Positions 19,459 through 29,591 are shown, counted from the first letter of the stretch. The stretch: DNA of 64,000 nt from Frigoriglobus tundricola (GCF_013128195.2 NZ_CP053452.2:8246001-8310000), one strand, 5' to 3'. Numbers and translations: made by a program. Notes: generated from the letters alone by a model not told the origin.

Positions 19459-22400
19459 CTATGTGCTCGGCCGAGGGGTTGTCGGTCCAGACGCCATTGC
19501 CACAACCTCCCACCAGTTCCCCGTCAGGGCGAATATCGCGCTCGCCGGAGAAGTGCCGGGCGCTGTTGAGGGCGATACCGGCGGTGTCGCCACGTGTGGC
19601 GTATTGCCGGCCGGGGTGACGTTAAACTTGGCGGAGGTGGCGCCGGTGAGTCTGCCCCCGGAGGCGACGAGTGTGTCGCCGGTGCCGGCCTTGCTGAGGG
19701 CCAGGCCGGTGAAGGTAGCGACCCCTTGGGAGACGGTGACCGGCCCTCCGCCGGTGAGTGCGGCGCCGCCGGTGTTGGTCCCGAGTGCGAGGCGGATTTG
19801 TGTGGTGCTGTCCTGTGTGGCGACGTTGCCATAGGCGTCCAACTCGGTGACGGTGACGGCGGCCATGGTGGCGCCGGCGACGACGTTGGCGGGCTGTTGG
19901 GTGAAGGCCAGGTGTGTGGCGGCGGCCGGGGTGACGGTAACGGAAGCGGCCCCGGTGGCGGCCCCGGAGGTGACGGTGAGGGTGTGGGCGCCGGCGGTCT
20001 TGAGCGTGACGGTGAAGGTGTGGGTGCCGTGGTCGGCGGGGGTGAACGTGTAGATGGCCGGGAGCCCGGCCAGCGCGTCGTTACTCGAGAACTGGACGGG
20101 GCCGGTGAACGCGGTCGCCGCGCTGTTGGATGCGTACTCGGCGGTGACCGTAACGGTGAACGCCGTCCCGGCCGTGGCCGAAGCGGGCGCCGAGATCGCG
20201 AACTGGGTGGGGTTCGGGGCCGGGGTGACGGTGAAGGCGGCGGAGGTGGCGCCGGTGAGCGAGCCGCCGGAGGCGACCAGGGTGAATCCGGTGCCGGCGT
20301 TGCTCGGTGTCAGAGCAGAGAATGTGGCGACCCCGTGTGACACACTGACCAGCCCGCCGCCGGCGAGCGTCGCCCCGCCGGGGTTGGACCCGAGTACGAG
20401 CTTGATCTGCGTGGTGCTGTCCTGGGTGGCGACGTTCCCGTAGGCGTCCACCTCGGCCACCGTCACGGGTGACATGGCCGTGGCCGCGACCACGGTGGTC
20501 GGCTGCTGGATGAACTTCAGGTGCGTGGCCGCGGCCGGGGTGACGCTGACAGTGCTGGCCCCCGTGGCGGCGTCGGACGTGGCGGTGACGGTCTGGGCGC
20601 CGGCCGTCTTGAGTGTGACGGTGAAGGTGTGGACCCCCTGGTCGGCGGGGGTGAAGGTGTAGCTGGCCGGGATCCCGGCGAGCGTGTCGGTGCTCGTGAG
20701 GTGGACGGTGCCGGTGAACGCGGTCGCCGTGCCGTTGGATGCGTACCCGGCGGTGACCGTGATGGTGAACGATGTCCCCGCGGTCGTCGTGCTGGGTGCG
20801 GAGATCACGAACTGGGTGGGGTTCGGGGCGGGGGTAACGGTGATGGCGGAGGTGGCGCCGGTGAGCGAGCCGCCGGAGGCGACGAGGGTGAATGTGCCGG
20901 CGTTGCTCGGTGTCAGAGTGGAGAACGTGGCGAACCCTTGGGAGAGGGTGACCGTGCCTGTGCCCGCGAGTGTGGCTCCGCTCGGGTGGGACCCGAGCGC
21001 GAGCGTGATCTGTGTGGTGCTGTCCTGGGTGATGACGTTCCCGTAGGCGTCCACCTCGGCCACCGTCACGGGTGACATGGCCGTGGCCGCGACCACGGTG
21101 GTCGGCTGTTGGGTGAACTTCAGGCGCGTGGCCGCGGCCGGGCTGACCGAGACCGTTTGGGTGCCGCCCACCGAACCGGTCGTGGCCGTGGCCGTTACGG
21201 TCATACTCCCGGCCGTCTTGAGCGTAACGGTGAAGGTGTGGACGCCGTGGTCGGCGGCCGTGAACGTGTAGTTGGCCGGGAGCCCGGCCTGTGTGTCGCT
21301 GCTCGTGAAATGGACGGTGCCCGTAAAGCCCGTAACCGCGTTGTTGGACGCGTCCTGGGCCGTGACCGTGATCGTGAACGCCGTCCCGGCCGTGGCCGTG
21401 GCCGGCGCGGTGACCGCGAAGTGAGTGGCGCTCGGGGCGGGGGTGACGGTGAAGGCTGCGGAGGTGGCGCCGGTGAGTGTGCCCCCGGAGGCGACGAGTG
21501 TGTCGCCGGTGCCGGCCTTGCTGAGGGACAGGCCGGTAAAGGTAGCGACCCCTTGGGAGACGGTGACCGGCCCTGCGCCGGTGAGTGCGGCGCCGCTGCT
21601 GTTGGTCCCGAGTGCGAGGCGGATTTGTGTGGTGCTGTCCTGTGTGGCGACGTTGCCGTAGGCGTCCAACTCGGTGACGGTGACGGCGGCCATGGTGGCG
21701 CCGGCGACGACGTTGGCGGGCTGTTGGGTGAAGGCCAGGTGTGTGGCGGCGGCCGGGGTGACGGTGACGGAAGCGGACCCGGTGGCGGCCCCGGAGGTGA
21801 CGGTGAGTGTGTGGGCGCCGGCGGTCTTGAGCGTGACGGTGAAGGTGTGGGTGCCGTGGTCGGCGGCCGTGAACGTGTAGTTGGCCGGGAGCCCGGCCAG
21901 CGCGTCGTTACTGGAGAACTGGACCGTACCCGTAAAGCCCGTGACCGCGCTGTTGGACGCGTCCTGGGCCGTGACCGTGACGGTGAACGCCGTCCCGGCC
22001 GTGGCCGTGGCCGGCGCCGAGATCGCGAACTGGGTGGCGGACGGCGAGGTGGCACTGCTGCCGACAAGGTCGGCAATGACCTTGTTGGCGATCGGGCTGC
22101 CCCGGCCGGTGACGAGATCGTACCCGGTCCCGGCGGAGTAGTTCGGCGAGCCGTCGCTCGTGCCGGAGGTCACGTCGTGGAAGTCCGCCGTCGGCAGACT
22201 GTAGATCGCCGGCAAGAGCGTGGTCGAGGACAGCGCCGATTCGCCGGCCAGGGCGCGGCCCTGGTCGGCGATCGCAACGAGCGCCGCCCACTGCGGCGCC
22301 GCGTCGCTCGTCCCGCCGTACTGGAGCCAGGGAGTTGTACTACTGTTCCCGTAGGTCTCATAGACCGAGAACCCGGTGTTCGGGTCGGAGTCGTAGGACA

Positions 22401-23283
22401 CGTCCGGATTGGTCCGCTTGCTGGTGCTCTGGGTGACGATCCCGTTCTGGTACGCGGGCTGACTCTCATAGGCGCTGACCCCGCCGCCACTGCCGCCCCA
22501 TCCGGTTTCGCTCGAGTAATTCCCGGACGAATCGAGATGCAAGGTGGTGCCCCCGACCGAGAGCACGTTCGATGACGCGGCCGGATAGGACACGGGCGCG
22601 CCCCAGTCCCCCGACGAGGCGATGAACGCGACCCCCGTGTGGCCGGCCGGCGTCAGGAAGTTACTGTCGAGAGTCGTCTCGCCAGCAAACTCGCCGCCGC
22701 CAAAGCTCATGGACACGGCGACCACGCCCGTTTGTCTGGCGGCGTAGGCCACGGCCGTCATCAGGTCCGCGTTCGACGCGGAGCCGGCTTCCACGAGGAG
22801 GATGTTCGCGCCCGGGGCGACGGCGTGCGCCCACTCCACGTCGAGCGAGATCTCCCCCGCCCACCCGGCGTTGGCGGCCGGCATCGCGCTCCCGCCGGTC
22901 TGGTTGACTTTGGTAAAGGTCGGATCGGCGAGTCCGAATTGTTGGTCGAAGGCGTGCAGGTCGGAGGCGATCGTCGGGTCGTCGTAGGCGTCCACGATCG
23001 CGATGGTGGTTCCGGCCCCGGTCCCGGCGGTGCCGTTAAAGGACACCTGATCGAACCCGTAGGCGTGGCGAATGGCGGCCGGGCTCAGTCCGGTCGGCCC
23101 CGTGGTGCCATAGGCCGTTGCGCCGCCCGAGTGGGGGTCGAGAATGTAATTCGGGGTGAAAACGACGGCCGGAACCTCACGGGTTTCCAGATCTTCGACC
23201 AGCAGGGCACATTTCAGTCGGTTGGACCGGCTAACGACGCGGAGCTGACGACGAACCGAGACGAGCCACCAGGTCGACGGCAT
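19459..23283 (-). CDS. Exported sedolisin (S53) with four Ig-like repeat units
   Basis: A 1274-residue surface or secreted protein. The N-terminus carries the planctomycete motif LVEDLETREVPA. Residues about 50-420 are a sedolisin-type serine peptidase: Glu144 and Asp148 (EISLD), oxyanion Asp226 (ASSGDWGA) and nucleophile Ser326 (GGTSDAAPQ). Four tandem units of about 203 residues follow, each with two Ig-like halves (SAPATATAGTAFTVTV.. and FTQQPANVVAGAT..), then a short Pro/Thr tail. The start at 23283 follows an AAGG; the longer frame adds Arg-rich upstream sequence. Without the activating pro-domain of acid sedolisins it may act mainly as an adhesin or cell-surface peptidase. Confidence 0.85.
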   Translation of the reverse strand: MPSTWWLVSVRRQLRVVSRSNRLKCALLVEDLETREVPAVVFTPNYILDPHSGGATAYGTTGPTGLSPAAIRHAYGFDQVSFNGTAGTGAGTTIAIVDAYDDPTIASDLHAFDQQFGLADPTFTKVNQTGGSAMPAANAGWAGEISLDVEWAHAVAPGANILLVEAGSASNADLMTAVAYAARQTGVVAVSMSFGGGEFAGETTLDSNFLTPAGHTGVAFIASSGDWGAPVSYPAASSNVLSVGGTTLHLDSSGNYSSETGWGGSGGGVSAYESQPAYQNGIVTQSTSKRTNPDVSYDSDPNTGFSVYETYGNSSTTPWLQYGGTSDAAPQWAALVAIADQGRALAGESALSSTTLLPAIYSLPTADFHDVTSGTSDGSPNYSAGTGYDLVTGRGSPIANKVIADLVGSSATSPSATQFAISAPATATAGTAFTVTVTAQDASNSAVTGFTGTVQFSSNDALAGLPANYTFTAADHGTHTFTVTLKTAGAHTLTVTSGAATGSASVTVTPAAATHLAFTQQPANVVAGATMAAVTVTELDAYGNVATQDSTTQIRLALGTNSSGAALTGAGPVTVSQGVATFTGLSLSKAGTGDTLVASGGTLTGATSAAFTVTPAPSATHFAVTAPATATAGTAFTITVTAQDASNNAVTGFTGTVHFTSSDTQAGLPANYTFTAADHGVHTFTVTLKTAGSMTVTATATTGSVGGTQTVSVSPAAATRLKFTQQPTTVVAATAMSPVTVAEVDAYGNVITQDSTTQITLALGSHPSGATLAGTGTVTLSQGFATFSTLTPSNAGTFTLVASGGSLTGATSAITVTPAPNPTQFVISAPSTTTAGTSFTITVTAGYASNGTATAFTGTVHLTSTDTLAGIPASYTFTPADQGVHTFTVTLKTAGAQTVTATSDAATGASTVSVTPAAATHLKFIQQPTTVVAATAMSPVTVAEVDAYGNVATQDSTTQIKLVLGSNPGGATLAGGGLVSVSHGVATFSALTPSNAGTGFTLVASGGSLTGATSAAFTVTPAPNPTQFAISAPASATAGTAFTVTVTAEYASNSAATAFTGPVQFSSNDALAGLPAIYTFTPADHGTHTFTVTLKTAGAHTLTVTSGAATGAASVTVTPAAATHLAFTQQPANVVAGATMAAVTVTELDAYGNVATQDSTTQIRLALGTNTGGAALTGGGPVTVSQGVATFTGLALSKAGTGDTLVASGGRLTGATSAKFNVTPAGNTPHVATPPVSPSTAPGTSPASAIFALTGNWWEVVAMASGPTTPRPST
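19606..22048 (-). repeat. Four tandem ~610-bp coding repeats
   Basis: The units run at about 22048-21436, 21435-20827, 20826-20217 and 20216-19606. The downstream half of the first unit is nearly identical in DNA to that of the fourth (roughly 21780-21450 against 19980-19640), while units two and three share a different version (TTVVAATAMSPVTVAEVDAYG). Boundaries are approximate. Confidence 0.8.
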
Positions 23284-23650
23284 GACTGTACCTTGAGTTG
23301 AGCGGGACGGGGGGCGGGGCGACTTCGGGGGTGCGAAGTGGCGACCGGCGGAGTCGTGGGAGTGCCGCCCGCCATGAGTGGTGTCGTGGGGCGACCGCTT
23401 CCGAACCAACGAACCGACGCCGGCTGTCCGGAAAACCCTACTGCGCGCAAACCCACACCCGCCGCGCCGTCGAGGCGGAATTTCGCCCGATTCGCGGGCG
23501 GACCCGCCCCCCAGCGAAGCCGGCGCGAATACTTTCGTACCAACAGGATTTCGGGCACCGAAGTGCGGCTAACGCGGCTTTACACTGTTGCCAGCAGTGT
23601 TAGCAATCGCTTAATCTGTTAACCGTCCCGTTTCCGCGGAGCGCTTCGTG
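23284..23650. other. Divergent intergenic region, no gene seen
   Basis: A 367-base gap between the sedolisin (minus) and the DUF1549 gene (plus). Both promoters must lie here, but I cannot name boxes with confidence. The frames in it are GC-driven and lack domain content. Confidence 0.5.
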
Positions 23651-25921
23651 ATGACCCGCCGTCCCGTGCCACTCGCGCCGCTCGTGCTCCTGGTGCTCGT
23701 CGGGCGCGTGCCCGGGCAGGAGAAATACGCGGACCCCGCACTCACGCCCGAGCAGCGCAAGCACTGGTCGTTCGTGCCGCCGGAGCGCCCCGCGGTGCCA
23801 AAGTCCGCGCTCCCGGTGACGAACCCGATCGATCATTTCGTTCGTGCCCGGCTGGAGAAGGAGGGGCTCCGGCCCGCCGCTCAGGCGGACAAACTCACGC
23901 TCGCCCGGCGCGTCACGCTGGACCTGACCGGTCTGCCGCCGGCCCCCGCCGAGGTCGATGCGTTCCTCAAGGACGAGGCCCCGGACGCCTACGAGAAACT
24001 GGTGGACCGCTTGCTCGCGAGTCCCCACTTCGGCGAGCGGTGGGCGACGCACTGGCTCGACGTGGTCCGTTTCGCGGAAACGAACGGGTACGAGGCGGAC
24101 GCCGAACGGCCGCACGCGTGGCGCTACCGCGATTACGTCGTGAAGAGCTTCAACGCGGACACGCCGTACGACCGGTTCGTGCGGGAGCAGATCGCGGGCG
24201 ACGAACTCGCGGACGCGGACGGGCCCCCGAACCCCGAACTGCTCATCGCGACGGGGATGCACCGCTGCGGTCCCGTTCACCGGACCAGCGGCAACCTCGA
24301 CGGCGACGTGATCCGCCAGGAGCTCCTCACGGAGATGGTCAACGGCGTGGGGGCCACGTTCCTCGGCCTCACGTTCGCCTGCACGCGCTGCCACGACCAC
24401 AAATTCGATCCGCTCTCCGCGGGCGATTACTACCGCCTGCAAGCGTTCTTCGGGGCCGCGAAGTACGTCGATTTCGACTTCTCCACGCCCGAGGAACGTG
24501 ACGCGCGCCAGAAGCGGGTCAACGAGATCAGCGCCAAAATCGGTCCGCTGAAGAAGCAGATCGCGGACCTCGACGCCCCCGTGCGGGCCGCGGTCGGGGC
24601 CGCCAAGCGCGACAAGCTGGAGGCGAAGTACAAGGACGCACTCGCGGTCCCTCACGAGAAGCGGACGCCGGAGCAGCGCACCCTGGCCGCGCACGCCGCC
24701 ACGCTCGTCAAAGTGAGCTGGGACGAGACCCTCGCCGCGATGACGCCGGCCGACCGCGAAAAGCGAACGGCCCTCCGCGAGCAGGTGCACGCGCTCGAAG
24801 CCCGGACCCCGCCGCCCGTGCCGGCCGCGTGGGCGATCCGGGACGCCGGAGAGCGTGCGAAGACACATGTGCTGAAACTGGGGGACGTGAACCGCAAGTC
24901 TATCGAGGTGCAGCCGGCGTTCCCGCGCGTCCTGGTGCGCGGGGAGGGGGCGGCGCCGAAAACCCGGCGCGAACTGGCCGAATGGCTCACGCGGGCGGAC
25001 CACCCCCTCACGGCCCGCGTGATCGTGAACCGGCTCTGGCAGCACCACTTCGGGCGCGGGATCGTGGCCACACCGAACGACTTCGGCACCCGCGGCGAGG
25101 CCCCCACGCACCCCGAGCTGCTCGACTGGCTGGCGTGCGAACTGGTGCATCCCGGCGGGCCCACCCCCTGGAGCCTCAAGCACATCCACCGGCTCATCGT
25201 CACCTCGGCGACCTATCGCCAGGAAGCGACCGGTGATTCGGGCGCGAAGGCCGATCCCGCAAATAAGCTGTTGTGGAAGATGAACCGGCGGCGCCTCGAA
25301 GCGGAAGCGGTCCGCGACTCCGTTCTCACGGCGGCCGGCACCCTGAACCGTCAGATCGGCGGTCCGTCCGTCAAGGTGCCACTGGAACCGGAAGTGTACG
25401 ACCTGATCTTCACCGAGGACGAGCCGGACGGCCTGTGGCCGGTCACCCCCGACCCGAAGCAGCACACCCGCCGCTCGGTGTACCTGTTCAACAAGCGGAA
25501 CGTGCGCCAGCCGCTGCTCGAAGCCTTCGATCAGCCCGACACGTTGAACTCCTGCGCCGCCAGACCGGTCAGCACCTTCGCGCCCCAGGCGCTGATCCTG
25601 ATGAACAGCCCGTTCGTTCACGCCCAGGCGAAAGCCCTCGCGGTGGCCCTGACCCGCGACGCGGGCACCGACGCCGCCGAGCAACTGACCGCCCTGTACC
25701 GCCGCACGGTCGGTCGGCCGCCGCGCGCGTCCGAACACGACCTCGCGGTCGCGTTCCTGAAGGACCAGACCGAATCGGTTCGCGCGCGGCTGCGGGCCAA
25801 GCAACCGATCGGTATCGACCCCGGCGCGTTGCCCCCGGGCACCGATCTCGCACGCGTGCGCGCGCTGGCGGACTTGTGCGTGGTGCTGTTCAACACGCAC
25901 GAGTTCGTTTACATTCCGTAG
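23651..25921 (+). CDS. Exported DUF1549/DUF1553 protein (PSCyt2-PSD1)
   Basis: A 756-residue planctomycete-specific secreted protein. A signal peptide (LAPLVLLVLVGRVPGQ) is followed by DUF1549 (PSCyt2; LARRVTLDLTGLPPAPAEVD, HFGERWATHWLDVVRFAET), which includes a CTRCH haem-type motif in FACTRCHDHKFDPL, a coiled-coil stretch around residues 285-400, and DUF1553 (PSD1; TRRELAEWLTRADHPLTARV, NRLWQHHFGRGIV). The PSCyt1 cytochrome domain that often precedes these domains is missing. The function is unknown; such genes often pair with DUF1501 proteins, but none adjoins this one. ATG 23651 is preferred to the GTG just before it, with GGAG upstream. Confidence 0.88.
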   Translation: MTRRPVPLAPLVLLVLVGRVPGQEKYADPALTPEQRKHWSFVPPERPAVPKSALPVTNPIDHFVRARLEKEGLRPAAQADKLTLARRVTLDLTGLPPAPAEVDAFLKDEAPDAYEKLVDRLLASPHFGERWATHWLDVVRFAETNGYEADAERPHAWRYRDYVVKSFNADTPYDRFVREQIAGDELADADGPPNPELLIATGMHRCGPVHRTSGNLDGDVIRQELLTEMVNGVGATFLGLTFACTRCHDHKFDPLSAGDYYRLQAFFGAAKYVDFDFSTPEERDARQKRVNEISAKIGPLKKQIADLDAPVRAAVGAAKRDKLEAKYKDALAVPHEKRTPEQRTLAAHAATLVKVSWDETLAAMTPADREKRTALREQVHALEARTPPPVPAAWAIRDAGERAKTHVLKLGDVNRKSIEVQPAFPRVLVRGEGAAPKTRRELAEWLTRADHPLTARVIVNRLWQHHFGRGIVATPNDFGTRGEAPTHPELLDWLACELVHPGGPTPWSLKHIHRLIVTSATYRQEATGDSGAKADPANKLLWKMNRRRLEAEAVRDSVLTAAGTLNRQIGGPSVKVPLEPEVYDLIFTEDEPDGLWPVTPDPKQHTRRSVYLFNKRNVRQPLLEAFDQPDTLNSCAARPVSTFAPQALILMNSPFVHAQAKALAVALTRDAGTDAAEQLTALYRRTVGRPPRASEHDLAVAFLKDQTESVRARLRAKQPIGIDPGALPPGTDLARVRALADLCVVLFNTHEFVYIP

Positions 25922-26267
25922 TTCGACCGCAACGCCCGACCGGGCCACCGGCCGCCCGGACCCGCGCCTCAAAGCGGTCGTCCGGGCGCGGCCCCCGTTG
26001 GGGCACCGCACCTTCGGCCACCGGGTGGTCATTGAGCATTGGCTCACCGCCGGCCCGGCGACCGGAAATTTTAAACAGTTGATCGTTGCGTCACCGCAAC
26101 TCATTGGTTAAGATTCTAGATTTTATTTGTGTGTAAATCTTGCGCTCACGGAAATGTCGGTATTAATCGGTGTTTTAATTCTACATTGCGAGAGTTGATT
26201 TTCGTTCATTTGAAAATCGGCACCCGCGGCAACAGGCGGGACACCCGGACTCACTCACGAGAGCAAC
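25922..26267. other. Intergenic region, no gene seen
   Basis: 346 bases between two exported-protein genes. The second half (about 26070-26220) is clearly AT-richer than the surroundings and probably holds the promoter of the delta-60 repeat gene. No hairpin terminator stood out. Confidence 0.45.
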
Positions 26268-29200
26268 ATGACCCTGCGCAAATGGTTGAACGGGACGAGA
26301 GCCGGCGCGGGCCAGGGGGCGCGCCGCGCCCGGCTCGGCGTCGAGGCGCTCGAGGTGCGGGCCGTACTCAACGCGCCCGGAACGCTCGACCCCAGTTTCG
26401 GGACCGACGGAACCGTCGCCCTCGAGCTGACCAGCGCGCTGCCGAGCGAATTTCTCAACGCGACGGCCGTCCAACCGGACGGCAAGATCGTGGCCGCGGG
26501 GAGCGTGAATTACGGAGGGACGGCTGGCGAGTTCGCCGTGACCCGCTTCAACACCGATGGGAGCCTGGACGCGGCGTTCGGCACGGGCGGCTCGACGTTC
26601 ACCAGCCTCGCCTCGTTCCCGCCCGACTACGCGAACGGCACCACCGCGACTGGTGTGGCGATCCAATCGGACGGGAAGATCGTCCTGGCCGGCTACTACA
26701 GCGCGGGCGGCGGCTTGTTTCATACCGCCCTCGTGCGGTACAACGCCGACGGGAGCCTGGACACCACCTTCGGGACCGGCGGGATCGTGGAAACGACGGT
26801 GGGCGGTAACGACCTGGCCACCTCCATCGCCATTCAGACCGACGGCAAGATCGTGGTCGCCGGGACCGCGGGCGCGGCGTACGCCTTTGAGTCAGATTTC
26901 GACGTGGTGCGGTACAACACCGACGGGAGCCTGGACGCCACCTTCGGGACCGGCGGGGTGGTCGAAACGCCGGCGCCGTTCCCGACCGACGCCCAGGCCA
27001 ACGCCGTCCTCATCCAGCCGGACGGCAAGATCGTCATCGGCGGGCGCGCCTCGACCTCCGGCGACGGCTTTTACTATTCCCTGATCCGGTACAACGCGGA
27101 CGGCGGTCTCGACTCCAGCTTCGGAACGAGCGGGACAGTGTTCGACAATTTGGGCAACTTCGCCGGCGTACGCGGCCTCGCGCTCCAATCGGACGGCAAG
27201 ATCATGGCCGTCGGGGCGGTGGCCGCCGGCCCGGCCACCGGTTCCATGGTGGGCGTGGTCGCCCGCTACGATGCGGACGGGAGCCCGGACACGTCCTTTA
27301 ACGGTACCGGCTGGACCACCTTCGACCCGGGCGAATCAAACGCGGCTCAGGGGGTCGCGGTGCAGGCGAACGGCAAGATCGTGGTCGTCGGGTCCGCCTT
27401 GCAGCCCGGCGGGAGCTTCTTCCTGACGCTCCGGTACGACCCCGACGGGACGCTCGACACGGGCTTCGGTTCCGGCGGGTCTGTGACCCAGAAATACAGC
27501 TCCGATGGCAACGACACCGCGAACGCCGTCCTCATCCAGCCGGACGGCGCCATCGTGGTCGCGGGCACCGCGGGGGCGGGGAACACGGACAGCGCCGTTG
27601 CACTGGCGCGGTACTTTGGTGACGACGTGCTGAGTGCTGCCGGGGTGCCGGTGGCGGCCACGGTCGGCAGCCCGTTCACCGGGACCGTCGCCACGTTCAC
27701 CGACTCCGACCCGACCGCCACCGCCGCCCAGTTCAGCGCCACGATCCAGTGGGGCGACGGCAATAGTTCCGAGGGCACGGTCTCGGCCGACGGCCAGGGT
27801 GGCTTCGTCGTGACCGGGAGCCACACCTACACCAGCTCCGGCGGACACGTTCTTACGGTTGAGATCGAGAGCACAGGGGGCGGGTCGGCATCGACAACGG
27901 CCGTCGCCGATGTGACAAACAGTTACATTGCACGGAGCGCCGGGGTGAAGGTGGCGGCCACGGTCGGTAGCCCGTTCAGCGGGACCGTCGCCACGTTCAC
28001 CGACTCCGACCCGTCCGCCACCGCCGCCCAGTTCAGCGCCACGATTCTCTGGGGCGACGGCGCCTCATCAGCCGGCACCATCGCGGCCGACGGGCGGGGC
28101 GGCTTCGTTGTGACCGGCTCCCACACGTACACGCGTACCGGTGGAACCGTCGTCACGGTGAGCATCGCTCGCTTGGGCGGCGAATCGACCTCGATTTTTG
28201 ACGTCGCCGAAGTGACCGGGGCCGACACGATGACCCTCTCCACTTCGGCCCCGCGCACGAGTTCCGGGCAAGCGGTCACGTTCACGGCTCAGGTCGTGGG
28301 GGGCAGCGACACTCCGACCGGGTCCGTCGCCTTCTACAACCAGACCGCCGGAACGTACCTGGGAACCGCGTACCTCGACGCGACCGGGACCGCGCGACTG
28401 ACCACCAGCGCCCTGTCCGCCGGCGCCAATCTGATCGAGGCGGTTTATTCGGGCGACGGCACCGACGCAGCCGCTTCGGCCACGGTGTTTGAGACCGTGA
28501 CCCGCACCGCGGCGGGCGGCCGGAGTACGTCACTGCTCGCCGTGGGAACCGGCCCCGGCGCGCCCGGCTATGTGAGCGTCTACGATCCGCGGTCCGGCGC
28601 CCTTCTGGGGCAGTTCGAGCCGTTCGGCGCGTACATCGGCGGGGTGAAGGTGGCGGTGGGTGACGTGAACGGGGACGGGTACGACGACCTGATCGTCATG
28701 GCCGGCCCGGGGAGCCTCAACGGCCTCGTTCAGATCTACAGCGGCAAGGACTTCTCACTGTTGACCACGTACTTCGCGTTCCCCGGATACCAGGGTGAGT
28801 TCAACATCGCGGTCGGGGACCTGACGGGCAACGGGGTCGATGACGTGATCTTCTCCACGGCCACGGGGGGCGACTTCGTGTTCGCTTATGCCGGCGCGAG
28901 CACCCAGATGATCACCCTGTTCTCGGCGTTCGGCGGGTTCACCGGTGGCGTCACCATCGCGGCCGGAGACGTGCTGGGACGGGGCTACGACCAGATCATT
29001 GTCGGGACGGCGTCGCGGTTGGGCGCGGCCGGGGTGTTCAACACCGCCGGCCAACTGCTCCAGCCGTACGACTTCGCCCCGGTCCCGATGAACGGGGTGA
29101 ACGTGGCCGCGGGCGACCTGAACGGGTCCGGGCACGACGACATCATCTTCGGGTCCAAGGATTCGACGCTGGTGCTGGAGTACGACGGGGAGTCGCAGGA

Positions 29201-29426
29201 CCTGATGGGGTGGTTCTTCGCGTACCCGGGCCAGTCGTTCGGGGTGACCGTGGCGACCGAGGACCCGACCGGCGACGGCCACGCGGACATCCTCATCAGT
29301 TTCATCGCTCCGAGCGTTCAGGTGCTCGACTATGACGGCGTTTCGCACCAGTTGCTCTCCAGCTTCTTCGCCCTCCCTCCGGGTCAGTTGAATTCCGATC
29401 ATGGCGTTTCCCTCGGCAGCCACTGA
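26268..29426 (+). CDS. Surface protein: delta-60 propeller, PKD, Ig and FG-GAP-like repeats
   Basis: A 1052-residue exported protein with the N-terminal motif LGVEALEVRAV. Residues about 40-450 hold seven delta-60 repeats (FGTGG..., then PDGKIVVAG..., then RYNTDGSLD), a number that fits a seven-bladed beta-propeller. Two PKD-like units follow (VAATVGSPF.GTVATFTDSD, WGDG), then one Ig-like domain (TLSTSAPRTSSGQAVTFTAQV), and finally about five FG-GAP/VCBS-like repeats with calcium-style DVNGDGYDDL and DLTGNGVDDV motifs. It is probably a cell-surface or secreted adhesive or binding protein. No catalytic motif was seen. Confidence 0.85.
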   Translation: MTLRKWLNGTRAGAGQGARRARLGVEALEVRAVLNAPGTLDPSFGTDGTVALELTSALPSEFLNATAVQPDGKIVAAGSVNYGGTAGEFAVTRFNTDGSLDAAFGTGGSTFTSLASFPPDYANGTTATGVAIQSDGKIVLAGYYSAGGGLFHTALVRYNADGSLDTTFGTGGIVETTVGGNDLATSIAIQTDGKIVVAGTAGAAYAFESDFDVVRYNTDGSLDATFGTGGVVETPAPFPTDAQANAVLIQPDGKIVIGGRASTSGDGFYYSLIRYNADGGLDSSFGTSGTVFDNLGNFAGVRGLALQSDGKIMAVGAVAAGPATGSMVGVVARYDADGSPDTSFNGTGWTTFDPGESNAAQGVAVQANGKIVVVGSALQPGGSFFLTLRYDPDGTLDTGFGSGGSVTQKYSSDGNDTANAVLIQPDGAIVVAGTAGAGNTDSAVALARYFGDDVLSAAGVPVAATVGSPFTGTVATFTDSDPTATAAQFSATIQWGDGNSSEGTVSADGQGGFVVTGSHTYTSSGGHVLTVEIESTGGGSASTTAVADVTNSYIARSAGVKVAATVGSPFSGTVATFTDSDPSATAAQFSATILWGDGASSAGTIAADGRGGFVVTGSHTYTRTGGTVVTVSIARLGGESTSIFDVAEVTGADTMTLSTSAPRTSSGQAVTFTAQVVGGSDTPTGSVAFYNQTAGTYLGTAYLDATGTARLTTSALSAGANLIEAVYSGDGTDAAASATVFETVTRTAAGGRSTSLLAVGTGPGAPGYVSVYDPRSGALLGQFEPFGAYIGGVKVAVGDVNGDGYDDLIVMAGPGSLNGLVQIYSGKDFSLLTTYFAFPGYQGEFNIAVGDLTGNGVDDVIFSTATGGDFVFAYAGASTQMITLFSAFGGFTGGVTIAAGDVLGRGYDQIIVGTASRLGAAGVFNTAGQLLQPYDFAPVPMNGVNVAAGDLNGSGHDDIIFGSKDSTLVLEYDGESQDLMGWFFAYPGQSFGVTVATEDPTGDGHADILISFIAPSVQVLDYDGVSHQLLSSFFALPPGQLNSDHGVSLGSH

Positions 29427-29484
29427 TTGACGGACGGGCGAAACAACTGCCGATCGCGCTCCAGAACAGGTTGAAGAAGAAACC

Positions 29485-29563
29485 GCCACCGGCGCACGCC
29501 GCGCACGCCGATCCGAAGAACCCTTTTCTCTTCGGATCGGCGCGCGCGGCGTGCGCCGGTGGC
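29485..29563. terminator. 35-bp hairpin between convergent genes
   Basis: The arms 29485-29519 and 29529-29563 are complementary over 35 positions with one mismatch, around a nine-base loop. CCTTTTG follows on the plus strand. It sits between the delta-60 gene and the YcjX-like gene and suits bidirectional termination. Confidence 0.7.
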
Positions 29564-29591
29564 TCCTTTTGATTCCGACCCCCGTTCCCCA

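Noticed and set aside
19606..22048. Repeat array considered as CRISPR
   Set aside because: The units are ~610 bp, protein-coding and without spacer structure.
23600..26104. 834-codon minus-strand open frame opposite the DUF1549/DUF1553 gene
   Set aside because: Shadow of a gene with recognisable domains; composition is typical of antisense GC-rich DNA.
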